A DNA stretch of 64,000 nt, from the NCBI GenBank assembly GCA_046331095.1, contig JAXLRM010000003.1:62001-126000 (forward strand). Reading direction: 5' to 3'. Shown one piece after another: positions 56,942 to 64,000 of this stretch. The position numbers and the translations under genes are program-made. This stretch comes from JAIBAC01 sp046331095. GTDB taxonomy: Bacteria; Actinomycetota; Acidimicrobiia; UBA2766. Position 1 is the stretch's first letter; each line of letters opens with the position of its first letter. A model generated the notes under the pieces. That model made no database searches and had not been told where the DNA came from. It was given only the letters and a program-made list of their open reading frames with translations.

Positions 56942-57820
56942 GTGCGGGTCGGGGTCACGCTGCCTCAGTACGACGTCGACTTTCGCGGCGGCCGCGCCGA
57001 CGCCGGCGCGGCGCTCGGGTACGGCTGTGTCGCGGAGACTGCCGGGTTCGATTCCGTTTGGGTCTCCGACCACGGCTTCGCGGTTGCTCCCGACGGGTCG
57101 GTGTCGGGCGCGTTCGACGCGGCGGGCCTGAGCGCAGCGGTCGCAGCGCTCACCGACCGCGTCGGTGTCGGCACGCTCGTCCTCGCCTCGTCGACGCGGT
57201 CGCCGGCGCAGACGGCCGCGATCGCCTCGTCGCTGCGGGTCGTAGGGGGGACGCGTGTCACCTGTGGGATCGGTGCGGGATGGAACCCGCTGACGCACCG
57301 GGCGTACGGCATCAGCCTCGGCGACTACTGCGCGCGCGCCGCCCGGCTCCGCGACACCGCCGCCCTCGTGTGCGACATGTACCCGGGTCTGCGCCTGCTC
57401 GTGGGCGGCTGGGGCGACCCCGTGCTGTCCGTCGCCGCCCACCACGCGGATGCCTGGAACCTGGCCTGGGACGTCCCGGCACAGGCGTTCCACGCCGTGT
57501 CGGCACGCCTGGACGCAGCGTGCGAGGCTGCGGGCCGCGACCCCACGACACTGCGTCGCAGCGTCGGGCTCACGATCCTGTGCGGCCACACACGCCGTGA
57601 CCTCGAGGACGCCGTCGAGCGAGTCACCCAGCGTGCGCCCTTCCTTGCAGGCATCGACCTCGCCGGCCTCGATGACCGCCTCGTCGTGGGCACCCCCGCC
57701 GCATGCGCCGACCGCATCGCCGCCTACGGCGCCGACGAGGTCGTCCTCGCCCCCTTCGTCCGCGACGACCTCGGCCTGCTCACCATGATCGGGTCCGAGG
57801 TGGTCCCCCTCCTGCGCTGA
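56942..57820 (+). CDS. LLM-class (F420- or flavin-dependent) oxidoreductase
   Basis: 292 residues, luciferase-like TIM barrel. MRVGVTLPQYDVDF opens strand 1; GFDSVWVSDHGF, DRVGVGTLVLASSTRSP and ITCGIGAGWN-type VTCGIGAGWNPLTHRAYG follow, with late GTPAACADRIAAYGADEVVLAPF. In actinobacteria such genes usually use F420, but FMN use cannot be excluded. GTG 56942 lies 3 bp after the kinase stop, so the two are probably co-transcribed by proximity. Convergent with the DUF3152 gene. Confidence 0.88.
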   Translation: MRVGVTLPQYDVDFRGGRADAGAALGYGCVAETAGFDSVWVSDHGFAVAPDGSVSGAFDAAGLSAAVAALTDRVGVGTLVLASSTRSPAQTAAIASSLRVVGGTRVTCGIGAGWNPLTHRAYGISLGDYCARAARLRDTAALVCDMYPGLRLLVGGWGDPVLSVAAHHADAWNLAWDVPAQAFHAVSARLDAACEAAGRDPTTLRRSVGLTILCGHTRRDLEDAVERVTQRAPFLAGIDLAGLDDRLVVGTPAACADRIAAYGADEVVLAPFVRDDLGLLTMIGSEVVPLLR

Positions 57821-57836
57821 CTCACTGCGACGCGTC

Positions 57837-58643
57837 TCACTGGCCGGGGAGCGGGGCGAGGGGGCGGTCGTGGGCGGCTGCCGCGGCGATCTCCTCGGGG
57901 AGGGGCCAGGGGTTCGCGAGCGCGCCCTTCAGCTCCGTGGACTGCTGGCACATCACCGGCGCGGGCCTCCCTGCTGGGCCGCACGGGACGTGGTGGCGAC
58001 CGAGGAGGTGGCCGAACTCGTGGTCGACGAGCATCCGGCGGTACGAGTCGAGGTCGCCGGTCCACTCCGGCGTGGCGGCGCGCCAGCGGTCGGCGTTGAG
58101 GACCACGAGCGGGCCGTTCTGGCACGAGTACTTCGAGTACACGTCCATGGGCAGGCAGAGCTGCTGGGCCTCGGCGGGCTCGGCGAGGACGACGGCGAAG
58201 GTGGCGGCGGGATCCTCGTGGATGTCGAAACCGCCCTGACGCCAGCCGCGGGGGTCGGCGAGGGTCGCGCGCACGACGGCCCCGAAGTCCGAGGTGGCGG
58301 GATCGCCGCTGCGCGTCTCGATCCGGTACGGCACCGCCACCACCCGGGCCGCGGACGCCGCGGTCGTCGAGGTCGTCGACGTCGACGCCGGCGTACCCGG
58401 CGCGACGTCGGGCGCCTCCGACGCCGGTGGTGCAGGTGCTGTAATGGGCTCCACTTCCCGAAGGGCCAGCCCATGAGCACAGGCGCCGCAGACCACGACG
58501 AGGACGGCCAGGACGGCGAGCCGGGCGCAGTGGCGGCTCGTGGTCCTACGACGGTCCTGTGCGACGGCCTCGTGTTCCCGGAGGGTCCGCGCTGGCGTGA
58601 CGACCGGCTCTGGTTCTCCGATCAACACGGCCACACGCTCCAA
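57837..58643 (-). CDS. DUF3152 secreted metalloprotease-like protein
   Basis: Up to 268 residues. A hydrophobic segment (LAVLAVLVVVCGACA) is the signal/anchor, followed by a Thr/Ser/Ala linker and the DUF3152 domain: VPYRIETRSG, ATLADPRGWRQGGF, YSCQNGPLVVLNADRW, and the HExxH site DHEFGHLLGRHHVPC, then PAPVMCQQST. DUF3152 is actinobacterial and resembles zinc metallopeptidases (metzincin-like third His). The start is uncertain: only weak TTG/GTG starts (58643, 58634, 58628) precede the hydrophobic segment, and they overlap the divergent SMP-30 gene's 5' part by up to 170 bp. Confidence 0.8.
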   Translation of the reverse strand: MERVAVLIGEPEPVVTPARTLREHEAVAQDRRRTTSRHCARLAVLAVLVVVCGACAHGLALREVEPITAPAPPASEAPDVAPGTPASTSTTSTTAASAARVVAVPYRIETRSGDPATSDFGAVVRATLADPRGWRQGGFDIHEDPAATFAVVLAEPAEAQQLCLPMDVYSKYSCQNGPLVVLNADRWRAATPEWTGDLDSYRRMLVDHEFGHLLGRHHVPCGPAGRPAPVMCQQSTELKGALANPWPLPEEIAAAAAHDRPLAPLPGQ

Positions 58644-59384
58644 ACCATCGATCTCTCAGGCAACGCCAAGGTCGTCGCCGAGGTTCCGCGCTGTCCTTCG
58701 GGGATCGGCTGGCTGCCCGACGGGACGCTCTTGGTCGTCTCGATGCACGACCACAGGATCATGCGTGTCGACGGGGACGGCCTGCACGAGTACGCCGATT
58801 GCAGCGGGCACATGACCGGTGCCGCGAACGACATGGTCGTCGACTCCCACGGACGCGCGTACGTCGGCAACTTCGGCTTCGACCTCTTCGGTGGCGGTAC
58901 GCCACGCACGACCGGGCTCGTCATGGTCTCGCCCAAGGGCGACGTACGGGTGGTCGCGGCGGACCTGCACTTCCCGAACGGGACGGTCGTCACCCCCGAC
59001 GGCGCCACCCTCGTCGTGGCCGAGACGATGGGAGCGCGCCTCACGGCTTTCGACATCGCCCCCGACGGATCCCTCGGCCGGCGTCGCGAGTGGGCGAAGA
59101 TCCCGGGCCTGCCCGACGGGATCTGCCTCGACGCGGAGGGCTGCATCTGGGTGTGCGACCCCGGCGGCGGCGACGTGATGCGTGTCGCCGAGGGCGGCGA
59201 GATCCGCGACCGCGTCCAGGTGGGCGGCGCCAACAAGGCCGTGGCCTGCGCTCTGGGCGGCCCCGACCGCAGAACCCTGTTCGTGTGCACGTCGGCATCG
59301 GTGCTGCCCGCGGAGTGCATCAAGGAGCGCCGCGGTCGCATCGAATGCGTCGACGTCGACGTACCCGGCGCCGGACTGCCCTGA
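58473..59384 (+). CDS. SMP-30/gluconolactonase-family protein
   Basis: 303 residues, six-bladed propeller. GLVFPEGPRWRDDRLWFSD (about 32-50) carries the metal Glu; later NDMVVDSHGRAYVGNFGFDLFG holds the metal Asn and Asp, PNGTVVTPDGATLVVAET and LPDGICLDAEGCIWVCDPGGG follow. Members hydrolyse lactones or organophosphates. ATG 58473 has AAGGG upstream, but its first 28 residues are acidic and poorly conserved in style; GTG 58531 would give a more typical start and less overlap with DUF3152. Confidence 0.87.
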   Translation: MSTGAADHDEDGQDGEPGAVAARGPTTVLCDGLVFPEGPRWRDDRLWFSDQHGHTLQTIDLSGNAKVVAEVPRCPSGIGWLPDGTLLVVSMHDHRIMRVDGDGLHEYADCSGHMTGAANDMVVDSHGRAYVGNFGFDLFGGGTPRTTGLVMVSPKGDVRVVAADLHFPNGTVVTPDGATLVVAETMGARLTAFDIAPDGSLGRRREWAKIPGLPDGICLDAEGCIWVCDPGGGDVMRVAEGGEIRDRVQVGGANKAVACALGGPDRRTLFVCTSASVLPAECIKERRGRIECVDVDVPGAGLP

Positions 59385-59401
59385 ATACGACGCGGCCGCG
59401 C

Positions 59402-60589
59402 TCAGCCGAGCCGCTCGATGACGGTGGCGTTGGCCTGACCGCCACCCTCGCACATCACCTGGAACCCGTAGCGGCCGCCGCTGTCCTCGAGGTGGTGCAG
59501 CATCGTGGTCATGAGCTTGACCCCCGAGGCGCCGAGGGGATGGCCGAGCGCGATGGCGCCGCCGCGGGGGTTGAGTCGCTCGGGGTCGGGCGCGAACTCG
59601 CGTGCCCACGCGAGCGCCACGGACGCGAAGGCCTCGTTGACCTCGATGGCGTCGAAGTCGCCGACCTTCATCCCCGATCGCGCCAACAGCTTGCGAGTGC
59701 ACGCGTTCGGCGCGGTCAGCATCCAGACCGCGTCCTCCGCGGCCACCGCGAAGTGCACGAACCGCGCCCGCACCGGAAGGCCGAGCGCCTCCGCGGTCTC
59801 ACGGGACGCGATCAGCATCGCAGCCGCCCCGTCGCTCATCTGCGACGAGTTGCCCGCCGTGATGTCGGGCGCGAGGTCGGGGTCCCAGTCGACGGCCGAC
59901 GGCAGCGACGCGAGTCGCTGCATTGACGTGTCCGCTCGCGGGCCTTCGTCGCGGCCCACCCACTCCCCCGTCGGCTTCATCTCGTCGTCGCGCAGCTCGA
60001 CGGGCACGATCTCGCGTTCGAAGGCGCCGGCGTCGATGGCGGCGAGCGCACGTTCGTGCGAGGTCAACGCGAACGCGTCCATGTCCTCGCGGGTCACGTC
60101 CCAGCGACGCGCTATCTCCTGGGCGACCTCGAACTGCACCTTGAGCTGCCCGTCGATCGCGTCGAGGAAGCCCGGGCCGAACGGGCTCTCGCCGCCCCAC
60201 GCGTTCATGGACATCGGCACGCGTGTCATCGACTCGACGCCGCAGGCGACCACGAGGTCGTAGGAGCCGCACATCACGCCTTGCGCCGCGAAGTGCGCGG
60301 CCTGTTGGGACGACCCGCACTGGCGGTCGACGGTCGTGGCGGGCACGGTCCACGGGAGCCCGCCGGAGACCCAACCGTTGCGGGTCACGTTGCAGCCTTG
60401 TTCGGCGCACTGGGTCACGTTGCCGCCGATGACGTCGTCGATGCGCTCGGGGTCGATGCCGGCCCGCTCGACGAGGCGCTCGAGCACGAAGCCGAGCAGG
60501 TCGGCGGGGTGCCAGCCGCGCAGCATCCCGTTGCGCTTGCCCACGGGGGTCCGGACCGCTTCGCAGATGACCGCCTCGCGCAACTCCAT
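59402..60589 (-). CDS. acetyl-CoA C-acyltransferase (thiolase)
   Basis: 395-residue degradative-type thiolase (FadA-like) cleaving 3-ketoacyl-CoA with CoA. Nucleophile Cys91 in TVDRQCGSSQQAAHF, IEVNEAFASVALAW, His in IALGHPLGASGVKL and second Cys in VMCEGGGQANATV are all intact. ATG 60589 follows GGAGGA. It belongs functionally with the two acyl-CoA dehydrogenases in the window but not in an operon with them. Tail-to-tail with the SMP-30 gene, 17 bp apart. Confidence 0.93.
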   Translation of the reverse strand: MELREAVICEAVRTPVGKRNGMLRGWHPADLLGFVLERLVERAGIDPERIDDVIGGNVTQCAEQGCNVTRNGWVSGGLPWTVPATTVDRQCGSSQQAAHFAAQGVMCGSYDLVVACGVESMTRVPMSMNAWGGESPFGPGFLDAIDGQLKVQFEVAQEIARRWDVTREDMDAFALTSHERALAAIDAGAFEREIVPVELRDDEMKPTGEWVGRDEGPRADTSMQRLASLPSAVDWDPDLAPDITAGNSSQMSDGAAAMLIASRETAEALGLPVRARFVHFAVAAEDAVWMLTAPNACTRKLLARSGMKVGDFDAIEVNEAFASVALAWAREFAPDPERLNPRGGAIALGHPLGASGVKLMTTMLHHLEDSGGRYGFQVMCEGGGQANATVIERLG

Positions 60590-60672
60590 GCTGTCCTCCG
60601 GCCGTGGCCCTGTCGTCGGTTAGCTTGTCCACGAAGGTCGTGCAAGGAATTGTACGAGCGGAGGTTCGAGCG

Positions 60673-61530
60673 ATGACCGTGAGAGCGGCGGCGGTGCAGA
60701 CCACGGCGACGACCGACCGCGACCGCAACGTCGAGCGCGCCGAGGCGCTCACGCACGCGGCGGTGCGTGACGGCGCCGAGCTCGTGGTCCTGCCCGAGCT
60801 CTGGAACGTGTTCGGGACGCCCGCGGTGCTGCGCGCCGGCGCCGAGACCCTCGACGGGCCCACGTCGACGTGGGCGGCCACGACCGCGCGCGGCCACGGC
60901 ATCTGGCTCCTCGCCGGTTCGATCCCCGAAGCCGTCGAAGGGTCGTCCCTGATCCACAACACGTCGTGCCTGTACGGCCCCGGCGGCGAACGGGTCGCGA
61001 CCTACCGCAAGGTCCACCTGTTCGACAACGACGTCCCCGGCGCCGCGTACACCGAATCGGCCACGGTCTCCGCAGGCGACGAGCTCGTGACCGCCTCGGC
61101 GTGCGGGACGAAACTCGGCCTCGCGATCTGCTACGACCTTCGCTTCCCGGAGTTGTTCCGGATCCTCGCCCTGCGCGGCGCCGCCGTTTTCGTGCTGCCG
61201 GCTTGGTTCACAGCGGTCACCGGGCGCGCCCACTGGGAGGTCCTCCTGCGGGCGCGGGCGATCGAGAACGCCTGCTTCGTGGTCGCCGCCGACCAGGTCG
61301 GCACACTCGCCGCGGGCAGCGGCGGCGAGGTCAGCGCCTACGGGCATTCGGCGATCGTGGACCCGTGGGGGGCGGTGCTGGCCACCGCGCCCGACGGCGA
61401 AGGCCACGTCTGCGCCGATCTCGACCTCGCGCTGGTGGACGAGACGCGGCGGCGCCTCCCGAGCCTCGCGAACCGCCGTCCCGGCGTGTACGCGTGGCCC
61501 GACGCGGCCGCTAGGCCGCCGTCTCGGTGA
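60673..61530 (+). CDS. carbon-nitrogen hydrolase (nitrilase superfamily)
   Basis: 285 residues, Nit2/omega-amidase-like. Triad: Glu42 (VVLPELWNVFG), Lys113 (TYRKVHLFDND) and Cys153 (GLAICYDLRFPELFR); the fourth Glu is in the RAHWEVLLRARAIEN segment. It likely hydrolyses deaminated glutamine-type amides or similar (family inference). ATG 60673 was chosen; GGAGG lies about 11 nt upstream and TAGCTT near 60620 is a candidate -10. Its 3' end overlaps the convergent aquaporin gene by 20 bp. Confidence 0.9.
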   Translation: MTVRAAAVQTTATTDRDRNVERAEALTHAAVRDGAELVVLPELWNVFGTPAVLRAGAETLDGPTSTWAATTARGHGIWLLAGSIPEAVEGSSLIHNTSCLYGPGGERVATYRKVHLFDNDVPGAAYTESATVSAGDELVTASACGTKLGLAICYDLRFPELFRILALRGAAVFVLPAWFTAVTGRAHWEVLLRARAIENACFVVAADQVGTLAAGSGGEVSAYGHSAIVDPWGAVLATAPDGEGHVCADLDLALVDETRRRLPSLANRRPGVYAWPDAAARPPSR

Positions 61531-62272
61531 GGGGGGCCTCCTCGTCGGGAGCCATGAAGCGGTAGCAGGCACCGGCGACTGCGCCGCCGATCAGCGGTGC
61601 GAGCCAGAAGAGCCAGAGCTGGGACAGCGCCCACCCACCGACGAAGACGGCGGGCCCCGTCGAGCGTGCCGGGTTCACCGACGTGTTCGTGACCGGGATG
61701 CTGATCAGGTGCACGAGGGTCAGCGCGAACCCGATGGCGAGTGCGGCAAGGCCCTTCGGCGCGCGTGCGTGCGTCGCCCCCATGATCACGAGGACGAACA
61801 GGATCGTGCACACGACCTCGATGATCGCAGCGGCGGCGAGGGTGTAGTGGCCGGGCGAGTGGGCGGCGTAGCCGTTCGCCGCGAGTCCCTTCTCGGCGGC
61901 GTCGTAGCCGCCCGGGGCGCCCTTGGCGATCAAGAGCAGCACGCCCGCGGCGATGATCCCGGCGATCACCTGCACGACGACGTAGGGCAGCACGTCCTTG
62001 CCGGGGAAGCGCTTACCGAGCCAGACACCTACGGTCACGGCCGGGTTGAAGTGCGCCCCCGAGATGTGGGCGAGGGCGTAGGCCATCGTGACGACCGTGA
62101 GCCCGAACGCGAGCGCGACGCCGAGGAACCCGATGCCGAGCTGGACACCCTTGCCCGGCTCGGAGTCGGAGAGGAACTTGCCGGCGAGGACAGCGGCGCC
62201 ACAGCCGCCGAAGACCAGCGTGAACGTGCCCACGAACTCGGCGCCGAGCCGCCTGCCCAGGGACTTCTCCAT
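61511..62272 (-). CDS. aqpZ: aquaporin Z-type MIP channel
   Basis: 253 residues, six helices. The two NPA boxes are SGAHFNPAVTVG (about 72-83) and NTSVNPARSTGPAVF (about 196-210); Arg after the second NPA and the His in ALAHISG-type loops suit a water-selective pore. The N-terminus GRRLGAEFVGTFTLVFGGCGAAVLA is typical. A TAGGTT hexamer lies about 45 nt upstream. Overlaps the nitrilase end by 20 bp. Confidence 0.93.
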   Translation of the reverse strand: MEKSLGRRLGAEFVGTFTLVFGGCGAAVLAGKFLSDSEPGKGVQLGIGFLGVALAFGLTVVTMAYALAHISGAHFNPAVTVGVWLGKRFPGKDVLPYVVVQVIAGIIAAGVLLLIAKGAPGGYDAAEKGLAANGYAAHSPGHYTLAAAAIIEVVCTILFVLVIMGATHARAPKGLAALAIGFALTLVHLISIPVTNTSVNPARSTGPAVFVGGWALSQLWLFWLAPLIGGAVAGACYRFMAPDEEAPLTETAA

Positions 62273-62350
62273 GCCCGCCTCGCTTTCGGTGTCGATCGTC
62301 TGTCGGCGGGGAGGGAACCTACCGGATGGGGGTCCCGCTCCCGCGGCAGC

Positions 62351-63805
62351 TCAGACCGAGTCCCGCGTGCGCGACGTGTCGACGACGGCGGTGCGCAGGT
62401 CGGTCATGTCCATGAGGGTGTACTTGCCGCCGATGCGTCCCCAGCCGGTGCGTGTGCCGGACGCGCCGCCGAAGGGCGGGTGCGTCTCCCACGACGCGGT
62501 CGAGTCGTTGACGACGACGGTGCCCGCGCGGACCTCGTCGACGAAGCGGAACGCACGCGAGAGGCTCGACGTGAACACGGCGGCCTGCAACCCGAGGTCG
62601 GTGTCGTTGGCGAGCGCGACGGCTTCGTCGTCGGTGTCGAAGACCGTGATCGGCACGACGGGGCCGAAGGACTCCTCGCGGAACAAGAGCGTGTCGGTGC
62701 CGACGCCGTCCGCGACCGCCATCGAGTAGTACAGCTCCGTCGGGAACCCGCTACCGCGGCCACCCGAGCGCAACAGCTCGACGCCGCGCTCGGCGGCATC
62801 GGCGAGGTGGCGGTCCATCTTGGCGGCGACCGCAGCGTTGTTGAGCGGGCCCATCGTCGTCGCAGCGTCGAGGGGGTCGCCGAGCGCGATCGCATCGGCT
62901 TCGGCGAGGACGTGGGACACGAACTCGTCGTGGACGCCCCGCTGGCACAGCACACGCTCGGTCGCGACACAGCACTGGCCCGAGACGAAGCGGGCGCCGT
63001 AGACGGCGGCCGCCGCGGCTGCGGCGACGTCGGCGTCGTCGAGGACGATCTGGGGGCCGTTGCCGGACGCCTCGAGCAGCGTGCGCTTGAGCCCGGCGGC
63101 GCGCACGATCGCCTCGGCGGTGTCCGCGGAGCCCACGAAGCCGATGCCGTCGACACCGCCGTGGCCCACGAGCGCACGGCCGACGTCGCCGCCGCCGGGC
63201 AGCAGCGAGATCACCCCCGGCGGCCACCCGGCCTCCTCGGCGAGCTCCACGAGCCGGGCGGCGATCAGCGGCGTGTACTCCGAGGGCTTGAGGATGCACG
63301 GGTTCCCGCCCGCGACGGCGGGGCCGATCAACTCGGCCGGGATCGCGGCGGGGAAGTTCCAGGGCGACACGATCGCGTAGACGCCCACGGGTTTGCGGAA
63401 CGTGAACACCTTCTTCGACGGTTCTGCCGACGGCAGCACGGCGGTCTCGAGACGCCTGCCCTCCTCTGCGGCCAGCGCGAAGTTCTCGGCGGCCTCCTCG
63501 ATCTCGGGCAGCGCCTCCTCGGCGAGGGGCTTGCCTTGCTCCAGTGTCAGCGAGCGGGCGAGGTCGTGCTTGTCGCGCTCGATCAGCGCCGCGAGGTTCT
63601 CGCAGAGCCCGGCGCGCTCGAACGCCGTCATGCGCTCGAGCAACGGCGCCGCCGCCCGCGCCGCCGCGACCGCCGCGTCGACGTCGGCAGGCGCCGCCGT
63701 GGGGATCGACCCGAGCACCGCGCCCGTCGCCGGCGATGTCACCTCGATCGCCGTGTCTGCGTGTCCGTCGCTCCACTTGCCGCCCACGAAGAGTTGGTCG
63801 GGCAC
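62351..63805 (-). CDS. NAD(P)-dependent aldehyde dehydrogenase
   Basis: 484 residues of the ALDH superfamily oxidising an aldehyde to an acid. YAIVSPWNFPAAIPAELIGPAVAGGNPCILKPSE binds the cofactor, general base Glu245 lies in LKRTLLEASGNGPQIV and nucleophile Cys279 in FVSGQCCVATERV. LLEASGNGP in place of the usual ELGGxxP is seen in methylmalonate- or GAPN-like branches, but specificity is undetermined. GTG 63805 has a perfect AGGAGG 7 nt upstream. It lies 28 bp after the partial upstream gene, so likely in one operon with it. Confidence 0.93.
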   Translation of the reverse strand: MPDQLFVGGKWSDGHADTAIEVTSPATGAVLGSIPTAAPADVDAAVAAARAAAPLLERMTAFERAGLCENLAALIERDKHDLARSLTLEQGKPLAEEALPEIEEAAENFALAAEEGRRLETAVLPSAEPSKKVFTFRKPVGVYAIVSPWNFPAAIPAELIGPAVAGGNPCILKPSEYTPLIAARLVELAEEAGWPPGVISLLPGGGDVGRALVGHGGVDGIGFVGSADTAEAIVRAAGLKRTLLEASGNGPQIVLDDADVAAAAAAAVYGARFVSGQCCVATERVLCQRGVHDEFVSHVLAEADAIALGDPLDAATTMGPLNNAAVAAKMDRHLADAAERGVELLRSGGRGSGFPTELYYSMAVADGVGTDTLLFREESFGPVVPITVFDTDDEAVALANDTDLGLQAAVFTSSLSRAFRFVDEVRAGTVVVNDSTASWETHPPFGGASGTRTGWGRIGGKYTLMDMTDLRTAVVDTSRTRDSV

Positions 63806-63833
63806 TCGTGGCCTCCTGTGTGCCGGGATCGCC

Positions 63834-64000
63834 TCAGTGGACCACCGCGTCGAAGACGGCCGAACGCAGCCGCGGGATCCTGCCCTTGCGAGCTTCGAAG
63901 GAATCCGCCGAGGTCGCGATCCGCGACATCGCGGAGATGCCCAGCCACCGCAGCGGCTCCGGCTCCCACTCACGCCACGCGTGGCCGACCCACGGCAGGC
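63834..64000 (-). CDS. C-terminal fragment of an unidentified protein
   Basis: Open from the window edge to a TGA at 63834: about 55 residues, LPWVGHAWREWEPEPLRWLGISAM ... RIPRLRSAVFDAVVH. Codon use agrees with coding. The family is not recognised with confidence; an oxidoreductase C-terminus is a possibility only. It would be the first gene before the aldehyde dehydrogenase. Confidence 0.6.
   Translation of the reverse strand, partial: LPWVGHAWREWEPEPLRWLGISAMSRIATSADSFEARKGRIPRLRSAVFDAVVH

Overview
The window is about 70% GC and densely packed on both strands. It looks like chromosome from a free-living actinobacterium, plausibly an Acidimicrobiia-type lineage (inference from gene content, not proven). 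Support for an actinobacterium: a DUF3152 protein, an F420-type LLM oxidoreductase, a DevS/DevR-like two-component pair, several acyl-CoA dehydrogenases and a thiolase, a singlet glycine riboswitch before gcvP, and a striking number of leaderless starts in which a TANNNT -10 hexamer lies 6-9 nt before the start codon. No rRNA, tRNA, phage, insertion sequence or CRISPR array was seen.

Layout. 1-7019: acyl-CoA dehydrogenase (cut by the window edge), a Cys-rich hypothetical, a PAS-GAF histidine kinase converging on its NarL/DevR-type regulator, an amidase and an M20 peptidase. 7184-14819: small secreted and cytosolic hypotheticals, an ABC1 kinase, an acidic DxDGDG repeat protein, oligoendopeptidase F, a PH-domain membrane protein, DUF4262, and an SPFH/zinc-ribbon protein. 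14910-19944: a sulfur locus (TauE exporter and persulfide-dioxygenase/rhodanese fusion, divergent from an SLC13/TrkA-C permease) around a perfect CsoR/CstR-like palindrome, followed by TerC. 20137-23149: glycine riboswitch and gcvP. 23304-30008: iron permease with a DtxR-like box, PfkB kinase, a structured (M-box-like) leader before a soluble PRC/MgtE-N/CBS protein and an Nramp transporter damaged by many frameshifts, then an ABC exporter.

30021-40552: 64-bp palindromic repeats, a molybdopterin oxidoreductase, two small proteins, a 1920-residue secreted three-propeller/eight-PKD protein of lower GC, VapBC, and a YoeB toxin fused to a decapitated YefM antitoxin. 40600-48802: YdjC deacetylase, methyltransferase and haloalkane dehalogenase sharing a 19-bp bidirectional promoter, an arsC-like/murA/GH38 operon with coupled starts, a repeat-filled gap, and an acyl-CoA dehydrogenase. 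48936-64000: secreted hypothetical, GlpD, AhpD-like protein, a CBS gene cut short by a palindromic element, a three-gene GMC oxidoreductase/membrane protein/serine hydrolase operon behind a 25-bp operator, a Ser/Thr kinase, LLM oxidoreductase, DUF3152, SMP-30, thiolase, nitrilase, aquaporin, aldehyde dehydrogenase and a partial gene.

Functionally the genes suggest an aerobic heterotroph using fatty acids, glycerol, glycine and peptides, with sulfide/persulfide detoxification and metal homeostasis. Two dispersed families of palindromic intergenic repeats (a GGTTGGAGCACC family and a GGGCGCG/ATTTCG family) sit at gene ends, and one copy has broken a gene.
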